This document shows, piece by piece, positions 57,929-64,000 of a DNA stretch of 64,000 bases. The stretch comes from Marinimicrococcus sp033875255 (GTDB lineage Bacteria; Pseudomonadota; Alphaproteobacteria; Geminicoccales; Geminicoccaceae). The position numbers and the translations under genes were made by a program. The notes under the pieces are model-generated. The model was not told where the DNA came from, did no database searches, and saw nothing but the letters and a program-made list of their open reading frames with translations. The DNA lies in assembly GCA_033875255.1 (NCBI GenBank), contig JAWZSN010000015.1:73599-137598 (forward strand). The letters run 5' to 3'. Position 1 is the first letter of the stretch. Each line of letters begins with the position of its first letter.

Positions 57929-59257
57929 ATGCGCGCTTTGTTCCCCGACCCGCCGCCGGCAAGCTTCGTGCTGGCCGGTGCCACCGTCCCGGCCTGCCTG
58001 CTGGCCGGCCCGCCGCCGGTGGCGCCCGACCGCAACGGCCTGCTGCGCCTCGACATCGCCATCGAGAACGGCCGCATCGTCCGCATCGCGCCCGCCGGCA
58101 CCTTCGGGGAAGGTGCCGTGGCGCTGGCCGGGCGCATGGTCTGGCCCTGCCCGGTGGACATGCACACCCACCTCGACAAGGGCCACATCTGGCCGCGCGC
58201 CGCCAATCCCGACGGCAGCTTCATGGGTGCGCTGGACACCGTGGATTTTGACCGCCGCGCCAACTGGCGGGCCGAGGACGTGCGCGCCCGCTTCGAGTTC
58301 GGCCTGCGCTGCTCCTTCGCCCACGGCACCACCGCGATCCGCACCCACATGGACTGCGAGCCGCCGCAGGACGCCATCTCCTGGGAGGTCTTTGCCGAGC
58401 TGCGCGAGGAGTGGCGCGGGCGCATCGAGCTGCAGGGGGTGAGCCTCGGCCTGCTCGATCTCTACGAGGGCGAGGCCGGGCGGGCGCTGGCCGACCGCAC
58501 CGCCCGCCATGGCGGCATCCTGGGCCTCGTCCCCCTCATGGAGCCCGGCATCGAGGCGCGGCTCGACGCCTTCCTGCGGCTCGCCATGGAGCGCGGCCTC
58601 GACGTCGACTGCCACATCGACGAGACCCGCGATCCCGGTGCGAGAACCCTGCGCCTGCTGGCCGAGGCGGCGCTGCGCAGCCGCTTCGAGGGCAAGATCG
58701 TGGCCGGCCACTGCTGCTCACTGGCCCGCCAGACCGAGGAGGAGATCGACCGGACCCTCGACCTCGTGGCCGAGGCCGGCATTTCCGTCGTCAGCCTGCC
58801 GATGTGCAACATGTACCTGCAGGACCGCGAGGCCGGCCGCACGCCCCGCTGGCGCGGCGTCACCCTGCTGCACGAGATGGCGGCGCGCGGCATCGAGGTG
58901 GCGGTGGCCTCGGACAATTGCCGCGATCCGTTCTACGCCTTCGGCGACCACGACATGCACGAGGTGTTCCGCGAGGCGGTCAGGATCGCCCATCTGGACC
59001 ATCCCGTGGGCACCTGGCCGCGGGCGGTGACGGCGACGCCGGCCACCGTCATGGGCCTCGCCGGCCGCGGCCTGATCGCGCAAGGTGCCCCTGCCGATCT
59101 GGTGATCTTCCGCGGCCGCGAGTACAGCGAGATCCTGGCGCGGCCGGAGAGCGGCCGCACCGTGCTGCGCGGCGGCCGGCCTATCGACGCCACCGTGCCG
59201 GATTACGACGAGCTGGACCGCCTGATGGCGGGCGGTCCCAACAGGAGTGCCCCATGA
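57929..59257 (+). CDS. Cytosine-deaminase-like amidohydrolase
   Basis: A 442-residue amidohydrolase of the CodA/AtzF-type metal-dependent group. Zinc ligands appear as PVDMHTHLDKGHIWPRA near residue 75, the histidine in IRTHMDCEPP, DVDCHIDETRDP, IVAGHCCSLA and AVASDNCRDPF. The set matches cytosine deaminase and isocytosine/5-methylcytosine deaminases. It would deaminate or hydrolyse a ring. The stop overlaps the next gene by four bases (ATGA). Confidence 0.88.
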   Translation: MRALFPDPPPASFVLAGATVPACLLAGPPPVAPDRNGLLRLDIAIENGRIVRIAPAGTFGEGAVALAGRMVWPCPVDMHTHLDKGHIWPRAANPDGSFMGALDTVDFDRRANWRAEDVRARFEFGLRCSFAHGTTAIRTHMDCEPPQDAISWEVFAELREEWRGRIELQGVSLGLLDLYEGEAGRALADRTARHGGILGLVPLMEPGIEARLDAFLRLAMERGLDVDCHIDETRDPGARTLRLLAEAALRSRFEGKIVAGHCCSLARQTEEEIDRTLDLVAEAGISVVSLPMCNMYLQDREAGRTPRWRGVTLLHEMAARGIEVAVASDNCRDPFYAFGDHDMHEVFREAVRIAHLDHPVGTWPRAVTATPATVMGLAGRGLIAQGAPADLVIFRGREYSEILARPESGRTVLRGGRPIDATVPDYDELDRLMAGGPNRSAP

Positions 59258-60633
59258 GCGTCGACGCCCTGCTCCGCGACCTCGGCGACGTGCCGGTCGA
59301 GACCCAGCCCCAGAAGGTCAAGCGGCGCTCGCGCGACTTCTACTGGTACAGCCCGATCCTCAAGCGCCAGCTCGACGGGATCACCGCCGATGCGGTGGTG
59401 ACGCCGCGCAGCGAGGCCGAGGTGGCACGGACGCTGAAGCTCGCCTTCGAGCACGGAGTTGCGGTCACCCCGCGCGGCGGCGGCACCGGCAATTACGGGC
59501 AGGCCATGCCGCTCAAGGGCGGCATCGTGCTGGACCTCTCCGAGATGACCGCCGTCAAGGAGATCGGCCAGGGCCGGGTGCGCGTGGAGGCGGGACGCAA
59601 GCTCTTCGACCTCGACCAGGCCACCATCGAGCACAGCCGCCAGGAGCTGCGCCTGCACCCCTCCACCCACAAGACCGGCACCATCGGCGGCTACATCGCC
59701 GGCGGCAGCTCGGGCGTGGGGGCGGTGACCTGGGGCATGCTGCGCGACCGCGGCAACATCCTGGGCGCCCGCGTCGTCACCATGGAGGCCGAGCCCCGCG
59801 TGCTGGAGCTGCGCGGCGCCGACATCCAGAAGGTCAACCACGCCTACGGCACCAACGGCATCATCACCGAGCTGGAGATGCCGCTGGCCCCGGCCTATCG
59901 CTGGGTCGAGCTGATCCTGGCCTTCCCCGACTTCATGACCGCCGCCCGCTTCGGCAACGCACTGGCCCGCGAGGACGCGATCCTCAAGAAGCTGGTGACA
60001 CCCATCGCCGCCCCGGTGCCCCACGACTGGCTCTTCCCCGGCAAGGTCGCCCGCGAGGAGAGCGTGGTGCTGGTGATGGTGACCGATTTCGCCCTCGATG
60101 CCCTGAAGGACCTCGCCCGCCACTGGCCGGCGCGCATCGCCCACGAGGGCTACCAGGACGAGCTGGGGCCCACCGAGGCGCCGATCTACGAATACGCCTG
60201 GAACCACACCACGCTGCACGCCATCAGGCACGACCGCAGCATCACCTACCTGCAGAGCCTGTTCCCGCCGCCGCGCCACATGGATCTCGTGGAGCGGATG
60301 CACGAGCATTTCGGCGACGAGGTGCCGCTGCACCTGGAGTTCGCGCGCTTTGCCGGCGACATGACCTGCTTCGGCCTGCAGATCGTCCGCTACCGCTCCG
60401 ACGAGCGGCTGAACGAGATCATCGACTACCTGAACAGGAACGGCTGCCCGGTCTTCAACCCGCACGACTACACGCTGGAAGGCGGCGGCATGAAGAAGGT
60501 CGACGAGCTGCAGCTCTCCTTCAAGCGCGAGGCCGACCCCAAGGGTCTCCTCAATCCCGGCAAGATGATCGCGTGGGAGAACCCCGACTACGACGAGAGC
60601 GAGGACCGGCGCTTCCTCTACGAGAGCCACTGA
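59254..60633 (+). CDS. FAD-linked oxidoreductase (FAD/FMN-containing dehydrogenase)
   Basis: A 459-residue PCMH-type FAD-binding protein. It has the FAD-binding loop AVTPRGGGTGNYGQAMPLKGG and GTIGGYIAGGSSGVGAVTWG near residues 80-160, and a C-terminal substrate domain ending DPKGLLNPGKMIAWENP, as in the GlcD/vanillyl-oxidase group. It probably oxidises a hydroxy or ring carbon of the pathway intermediate. It is co-transcribed with the amidohydrolase and ends at a strong terminator. Confidence 0.9.
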   Translation: MSVDALLRDLGDVPVETQPQKVKRRSRDFYWYSPILKRQLDGITADAVVTPRSEAEVARTLKLAFEHGVAVTPRGGGTGNYGQAMPLKGGIVLDLSEMTAVKEIGQGRVRVEAGRKLFDLDQATIEHSRQELRLHPSTHKTGTIGGYIAGGSSGVGAVTWGMLRDRGNILGARVVTMEAEPRVLELRGADIQKVNHAYGTNGIITELEMPLAPAYRWVELILAFPDFMTAARFGNALAREDAILKKLVTPIAAPVPHDWLFPGKVAREESVVLVMVTDFALDALKDLARHWPARIAHEGYQDELGPTEAPIYEYAWNHTTLHAIRHDRSITYLQSLFPPPRHMDLVERMHEHFGDEVPLHLEFARFAGDMTCFGLQIVRYRSDERLNEIIDYLNRNGCPVFNPHDYTLEGGGMKKVDELQLSFKREADPKGLLNPGKMIAWENPDYDESEDRRFLYESH

Positions 60634-60646
60634 CCCGAGGGGACGA

Positions 60647-60690
60647 AGCCGCGCGAGGCGCTGCGCGCGGCTTTTTTCTTTTGTTTTTTC
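60647..60690 (+). terminator. Intrinsic terminator after the enzyme operon, within repeat D
   Basis: A 9-bp stem AGCCGCGCG (60647-60655) with CGCGCGGCT (60664-60672), loop of 8 nt, followed by TTTTTCTTTTGTTTTTTC. This is a textbook rho-independent terminator 14 bp past the oxidase stop. Confidence 0.9.
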
Positions 60691-60700
60691 AGTTGGCACG
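60655..60700 (+). repeat. Dispersed terminator-like repeat, copy D
   Basis: Reads GAGGCGCTGCGCGCGGC, a T-rich run, then TTCAGTTGGCACG. It supplies the right arm and T run of the terminator above. Copy C lies 30 bp further in the opposite orientation. Confidence 0.85.
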
Positions 60701-60730
60701 GAGGCGATTGGCGCTGCGGCGGGCACCCCC

Positions 60731-60781
60731 GCCGCCAATCGACCAAAAGAAGAAAAAAAGGAGCCGCGCGCAGCGCCTTGC
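60731..60781 (-). repeat. Dispersed terminator-like repeat, copy C (after pyrE)
   Basis: On the minus strand it reads CAAGGCGCTGCGCGCGGCTC, a T-rich run, TGGTCGATTGGCGGC. It starts 21 bp past the pyrE stop and so probably ends that transcript. With copy D it forms an inverted pair between two convergent genes. Confidence 0.85.
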
Positions 60782-60801
60782 ACGGGTCCGGTGTCGCAGC
60801 C

Positions 60802-61488
60802 TCAGGCCGGCGCCTTGTCGATCCCGCCATGAGCACCCGACCAGCCCACCGGATCGTCCAGGAACGCCTCCACCTCGCGCAGCACCTCCTCGGGGAACCG
60901 CTTCTCGTCGCGCGCCACCCTGAGCACGTCGTGCCAGGTGCACAGATGGTGGAGCTCGATGCCGAGGTCGTCGATGATCTTCCGGCTGTGCGGGAAGATG
61001 TCGTAATAGAAGAACACGAAGGCGTGCTCGCAGCTCTGGCCGGCGGACCGGAGCGCATTGACGAAATTGACCTTGCTGCCGCCGTCCGAGGCCAGGTCCT
61101 CGACCAGCAGCGTGCGCCAGCCCTCGCGCACCTCGCCCTCGATCTGGATGTTGCGGCCGAAGCCCTTGGGCTTCTTGCGGACATACTGCATGGGCAGCAT
61201 CAGCCGCTCGGCCACCCAGGCGGCGTAGGCGATGCCGGCCGTCTCGCCGCCCGCCACCGCGTCGAACTGCTCGAAGCCGGCCTCGGCCTCGATGGTGGCG
61301 GCGGCGAAGTCGATGAGCCCGCGGCGCAGGCGCGGGTAGGAGATCAGCTTGCGGCAGTCGATATAGACCGGGCTCGCCCAGCCGGCGGTGAAGATAAAGG
61401 GCGGATCCGGCCGGAAATTCACCGCCTGCACCTCCAGCAGCATCCGTGCCGTGGTGGTCGCGATCCAGCTCTTGTCGAAGCCCGCCAT
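60802..61488 (-). CDS. pyrE: Orotate phosphoribosyltransferase
   Basis: A 228-residue type I phosphoribosyltransferase. It has PPFIFTAGWASPVYIDCRKL at residues about 28-47, the long-form VAGGETAGIAYAAWVAERL, the catalytic-loop region VRKKPKGFGRNIQIEG and the PRPP motif LLVEDLASDGGSKVNFV. It makes orotidine monophosphate from orotate and PRPP in pyrimidine synthesis. GGGAGAAGGCGGC precedes the ATG. Its location beside a cytosine-deaminase-like operon may be chance or may reflect pyrimidine salvage. Confidence 0.92.
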   Translation of the reverse strand: MAGFDKSWIATTTARMLLEVQAVNFRPDPPFIFTAGWASPVYIDCRKLISYPRLRRGLIDFAAATIEAEAGFEQFDAVAGGETAGIAYAAWVAERLMLPMQYVRKKPKGFGRNIQIEGEVREGWRTLLVEDLASDGGSKVNFVNALRSAGQSCEHAFVFFYYDIFPHSRKIIDDLGIELHHLCTWHDVLRVARDEKRFPEEVLREVEAFLDDPVGWSGAHGGIDKAPA

Positions 61489-61604
61489 GCCGCCTTCTCC
61501 CGGTCTCGATGATCGCCGGGACTGGTAGCCGCTGCAAACCGCAGGCGCCACCCCTTCCGCACCCGCATCGCTGCGGCGAAACGCATGGCAGGGAGTCCGC
61601 TCCG

Positions 61605-61646
61605 CAGGCGCTGCGCGCGACTCGCCTTCTTTCCATCTGTCAGTCC
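61605..61646 (+). repeat. Dispersed terminator-like repeat, copy E
   Basis: Reads CAGGCGCTGCGCGCGACTCG, CCTTCTTTCC, then ATCTGTCAGTCCGG. The T run is degenerate. It lies upstream of pyrE with no gene ending into it. Confidence 0.65.
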
Positions 61647-61712
61647 GGGCCGTCGCCCGGGCTCGGGCGTGCCAGCTGCTTCCGCCGGGGGCGGCGGCCA
61701 CTCCCTCGCGCC

Positions 61713-61980
61713 GTCGGGTTCGAGTTTGCCGCTGCCCATCGCGGCGTCGAGGCGATGGCCATCGTGCCAGGTGAGCTTAACGAATGGTTGAGCCTTTCCA
61801 TGGGCCGGAACCGGCGATCGATCCCGTCAGCGCCAGCTTCGCGCGATCCGTCCGACGGAGCTGGCAGACAGGTCGTGGAAGATGGCCGGCCCCTCGGGTT
61901 CGACTTTACAGCGGCGGAGCGGTGCCGCGTGCGCGTGCGCGTGCGCGTGGTACCGGGTGAGATCAACGAAAGGTTTGCTC
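61713..61980. repeat. Second repeat family, copies 1 and 2, with a GCGCGT hexamer tract
   Basis: Two imperfect copies of about 87 bp start at TCGGGTTCGAGTTTGCCG (61714) and TCGGGTTCGACTTTACAG (61894) and share a second block GTGCCAGGTGAGCTTAACGA / GTACCGGGTGAGATCAACGA. Copy 2 has three GCGCGT hexamers at 61931-61948. No gene is supported between 61489 and 62082. Confidence 0.6.
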
Positions 61981-62082
61981 CGCCACGCGCACCCGGACCG
62001 CCTCCTGCTCGTGGAGACCGTACCAAGCGAGACTGCAACAGGTGTCGGCTCTCATGGCTCGGCGACGGCGCCCCTGGCGCCG

Positions 62083-62925
62083 TCACTCTGTGGTGGCCAT
62101 TTCGACCGCGCGGGTGGCGGAGCGGGCGGGTAGCGAGTGAACGTCCAAGGGAGCGCCCGGCCGCTCCTCGGGTTCGTCCTTGCCGCGGTGGAGCGGTGCC
62201 GAAGGGTCGAGCTCCGGTGCGGGGCCGGTGCCGGCGGCGCGGGCCATGCGGCAGCGCGTGCGCCACGGACTCAGGCCGGGAGACGGGGGTGCGTCGGGTT
62301 CGTCTTTGCCGCAAGCGGACGCGCCCTCCACCGCGCCCTGCCCGTCCCACGCCGCCGCCGCGGCAAAGCCGCCACCCGGCCCCTCAATGCCGTCGATGAA
62401 GGCGCTGCCCTCCGGATCGACGAAGACCGGGTTCCTCGGATCGGGGTCGGCGGCGGGATCGTGCCCCGGCTCGGCCATGCGCTCCCTGGCTTCTGCCCGC
62501 GCCACGCTCTTGTCGCGGCACAGCCCATGCAGATAGCCGGGCCAGCTCTGCGAGGCCACCAGCACCTCCCGCTGCTCGATCAGCGCCGCCAGCTCGGCCT
62601 TGGCGTAGCCGTAATCCTGCCGCGCCCGCCGCCGCGCCTGGCCCCAGATCCTCGCCTGCTCCGCCACCGAGCGGCGCTCCTCCACCGGACACCCCGCCGC
62701 CCGCTCCTCGCACTGCAGCTCCAGGACCCGCAGCCGCTCCTGCCGGTGCATCGCGAAGATCATCTCCCGCCCCCAATGCACCTCGACCGCACAGCGCGGA
62801 TCGTAGCGCCACCTGAGACTGTCCCGCAGCCCCTCGGCCCGCGCCAGATCCTCCCCCGCCCACGCCACCATGAGCGGCCGCGGCCGGAAGGTGACGGCGT
62901 CCCCGGACTGCTCGGCACTGTCCAT
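62083..62925 (-). CDS. Hypothetical protein with charged helical core and repeat-derived C terminus
   Basis: A 280-residue protein I do not recognise. From ATG 62925 (GCGAGGATGTC just before it) it begins MDSAEQSGDAVTFRPRPLMV. Residues about 25-165 look like a real domain, rich in arginine, glutamate and tryptophan, with two cysteines (LQCEERAAGCPVEER) and a helical region. After about residue 195 it becomes glycine- and proline-rich and carries two copies of a KDEP motif (CGKDEPDAPPSPG and RGKDEPEERPG) that come from the second DNA repeat family. The C terminus may therefore have been extended by repeat insertion. Confidence 0.5.
   Translation of the reverse strand: MDSAEQSGDAVTFRPRPLMVAWAGEDLARAEGLRDSLRWRYDPRCAVEVHWGREMIFAMHRQERLRVLELQCEERAAGCPVEERRSVAEQARIWGQARRRARQDYGYAKAELAALIEQREVLVASQSWPGYLHGLCRDKSVARAEARERMAEPGHDPAADPDPRNPVFVDPEGSAFIDGIEGPGGGFAAAAAWDGQGAVEGASACGKDEPDAPPSPGLSPWRTRCRMARAAGTGPAPELDPSAPLHRGKDEPEERPGAPLDVHSLPARSATRAVEMATTE
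62166..62320. repeat. Second repeat family, copies 3 and 4
   Basis: TCGGGTTCGTCCTTGCCGCG (62168) and TCGGGTTCGTCTTTGCCGCA (62294) match the first block of copies 1 and 2; copy 3 also shares GGTGGAGCGGTGCCG with copy 2. Both lie inside the reading frame of the hypothetical protein on the minus strand. Confidence 0.65.
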
Positions 62926-63018
62926 GACATCCTCGCGAGGTTGGGAAGGAAGGAGGCGAGGATAGCAGATGATAGGAACAAATGCCACATGCCGCAGCCG
63001 GACGCGCCGGCACCGCCC

Positions 63019-63072
63019 GCAAGGCGCTGCGCGCGGCTGGCTTTTCTCTGATTCTGTCAGTCTGGCGGCGGT
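63019..63072 (+). repeat. Dispersed terminator-like repeat, copy F
   Basis: Reads GCAAGGCGCTGCGCGCGGCT, GGCTTTTCTCTGATTC, then TGTCAGTCTGGCGGCGGTG. It is upstream of the hypothetical protein, with no plus-strand gene ending into it. The stretch from here to 63384 holds no convincing gene; a short minus-strand frame ending WARHLIHHPGEWLKILQEG at 63098 may be debris. Confidence 0.75.
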
Positions 63073-63384
63073 GACGGGGCCGGGCCGGCTTTACCCTTCC
63101 TGAAGGATTTTCAGCCATTCTCCCGGATGGTGGATCAGGTGCCGCGCCCAGGGCTTCGCGGCGGCGGAGTCCCACCCCAGCAGGATGGCAGGGGCAGGTT
63201 ACTGTAACGCAAGCTTGCCAGTGCGCGGGGAGCGCGGCGCACACCGGGCTGGCCAAGGTGCCGGAGGCCGGCGCAGTATCGTTGAGCGACAAGGGCGACC
63301 GCTCGGCTGCCGCAAGGCCGGACGGTCCTGTCGGCCGCCACCCATTCACTTCAGCGGGAAGCGCTGCACTCGACGAGGCGCGAC

Positions 63385-63585
63385 GTGAGCAGGAAACTCA
63401 ACGGCGACCAGAGATATGCACGCAGAGCAGGCGAGCTCAGCACGTTCGTCAGGCAGTATGGGCGAAAGGCTCAAAAGAACCGGGAGCCGAACGATCGCAG
63501 ATATAGCCGCAAGACCGAGGTCTGGATCAGGCGCATGAGCCCCGAAAAGCTGGATCTGCTGCTTCGTGAGGACGAGCGCGACTGA
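63385..63585 (+). CDS. Small charged protein of unknown function (GTG start)
   Basis: A 66-residue frame beginning SRKLNGDQRYARRAGELSTF after GTG, and ending RRMSPEKLDLLLREDERD. The strongly alternating basic and acidic residues, the motif RKAQKNREPNDRRYSRK and the leucine-rich acidic tail look like real small-protein sequence rather than a shadow frame, and its codon composition is less GC-biased than its surroundings. I recall similar short hypothetical proteins in proteobacteria but know no function. It lies 138 bp before the insertion sequence. Confidence 0.5.
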   Translation: MSRKLNGDQRYARRAGELSTFVRQYGRKAQKNREPNDRRYSRKTEVWIRRMSPEKLDLLLREDERD

Positions 63586-63723
63586 GACCCCACCGGGCAC
63601 GCAGGGACGTCGACGGCCCGGTTCTGCGGAGAGAATCGCGCGGCGCGCCGCCACAGGACCTGGTCCGCCAAGGCAAAGCGGTGTGCGTGCGCTCTCATCC
63701 CTTCATCTTGCCGCGTATCCTTA

Positions 63724-64000
63724 GAGCCCAACCCGAAAAGAGTTGAGCGGTTTCAGCGGGTTGTGATTCCGTTCCGTTGCCACACAGCACGGAGCCGACA
63801 ATGCCTTGGACTGAAACCGCTCGCCGCGACTATGCCCGGCGGAGCGTCCGCTATGCAACCGACCTGACGGACCGTGAGTGGAGACTGATCGAGGCATTCA
63901 TGCCGCCGGCACGGCGGGTCGGCAGGCCACGGACGACCGATCTGCGGGAGGTGATGAACGCGATCCTCTACATGGCTTCGACGGGGTGCCAGTGGGCGAT
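63724..64000 (+). mobile_element. IS5-family insertion sequence, left end (cut by window edge)
   Basis: The element seems to start at GAGCCCAACCCG after TTA, fitting a 3-bp TNA-type target site known for part of the IS5 family. It carries the transposase start at 63801. The right end, the terminal repeat match and the second TTA copy lie outside the window, so the boundary is provisional. Confidence 0.65.
63801..64000 (+). CDS. IS5-family transposase, N-terminal part
   Basis: An open frame from ATG 63801 to the window edge, 66 residues. It reads MPWTETARRDYARRSVRYA, then TDLTDREWRLIEAFMPPARR and VGRPRTTDLREVMNAILYMA followed by STGCQWA. This is the N-terminal DUF4096-type domain of IS5 transposases. 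No break is visible, unlike the old IS5 remnant at 35 kb, so this copy may be active and recent. Confidence 0.9.
   Translation, partial: MPWTETARRDYARRSVRYATDLTDREWRLIEAFMPPARRVGRPRTTDLREVMNAILYMASTGCQWA

Noticed and set aside
62137..63051. 304-residue plus-strand open frame opposite the hypothetical protein
   Set aside because: The minus-strand frame has a good ribosome-binding site and a more protein-like composition; the plus-strand frame is rich in R, A, P and H and looks like a shadow.

Overview
The window is dense, very GC-rich bacterial chromosome with short intergenic gaps, many 4-bp ATGA/GTGA overlaps and several GTG/TTG starts. The gene set points to an alphaproteobacterium, probably of the Rhodospirillales/Geminicoccales type. 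Markers are a Suv3-like helicase, a phoR-pstSCAB-phoU-phoB operon, an IalB-like gene next to rlmN, a glutathione reductase with the GGTCVIRGCVPKK active site, a class II DAHP synthase and long PstC/PstA permeases. The assignment is inferred from gene content only; there is no rRNA in the window and I recognised no tRNA.

Layout. 1-9.9 kb: Suv3-like helicase (cut by the left edge), htpG, a Nudix hydrolase, succinate-semialdehyde dehydrogenase plus glutathione reductase, class II DAHP synthase, a nicotinate phosphoribosyltransferase-like gene and a DUF3047 protein. 9.9-19.5 kb: acetoacetyl-CoA synthetase running into the phosphate regulon, with a three-half-site Pho box before pstS and a strong hairpin between pstS and pstC. 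19.5-24.6 kb: sppA, rlmN, ialB-like, a SpoU methyltransferase and a quinone oxidoreductase. 24.6-30 kb: a type I secretion system (HlyD and ABC on the minus strand, divergent TolC) with no substrate gene visible. 30-34.8 kb: gpmI, EnvC-like protein, ctpA and a short membrane ORF. 34.8-37.2 kb: a graveyard of three decayed transposases (IS5, IS1595, IS630) and a 38-nt perfect palindrome. 37.2-45.1 kb: glutamate dehydrogenase, a cyclic-nucleotide/CBS/nucleotidyltransferase signalling protein with a DnaQ-like exonuclease, glmS, a broken mprF tail and hutF.

45.3-51.3 kb: a LuxR-type regulator and a sugar ABC importer, with the ATPase divergent from the binding protein and permeases. 51.3-61.5 kb: a Bcr/CflA exporter, then a likely catabolic island: an NMT1/THI5-type ABC importer divergent from an M81 (MlrC-like) peptidase, a creatininase-family amidohydrolase, a cytosine-deaminase-like amidohydrolase and an FAD-linked oxidase, followed by pyrE. 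This set looks like an uptake and ring-opening route for a nitrogen heterocycle whose substrate I cannot name; it is the best candidate here for an undescribed system. 61.5-64 kb: repeat-rich DNA, an unknown protein, a small charged ORF and the left end of an intact-looking IS5-family element cut by the right edge.

Two dispersed repeat families run through the intergenic DNA. One has six copies of about 50 bp (GCGCTGCGCGCGGCT plus a T/A-rich tract plus CAGTTGGCGGC), several immediately after stop codons where they look like terminators. The other has four copies at 61.7-62.3 kb. Both genes for periplasmic binding proteins that are followed by permeases (pstS and the sugar-binding protein) have strong hairpins just after the stop.
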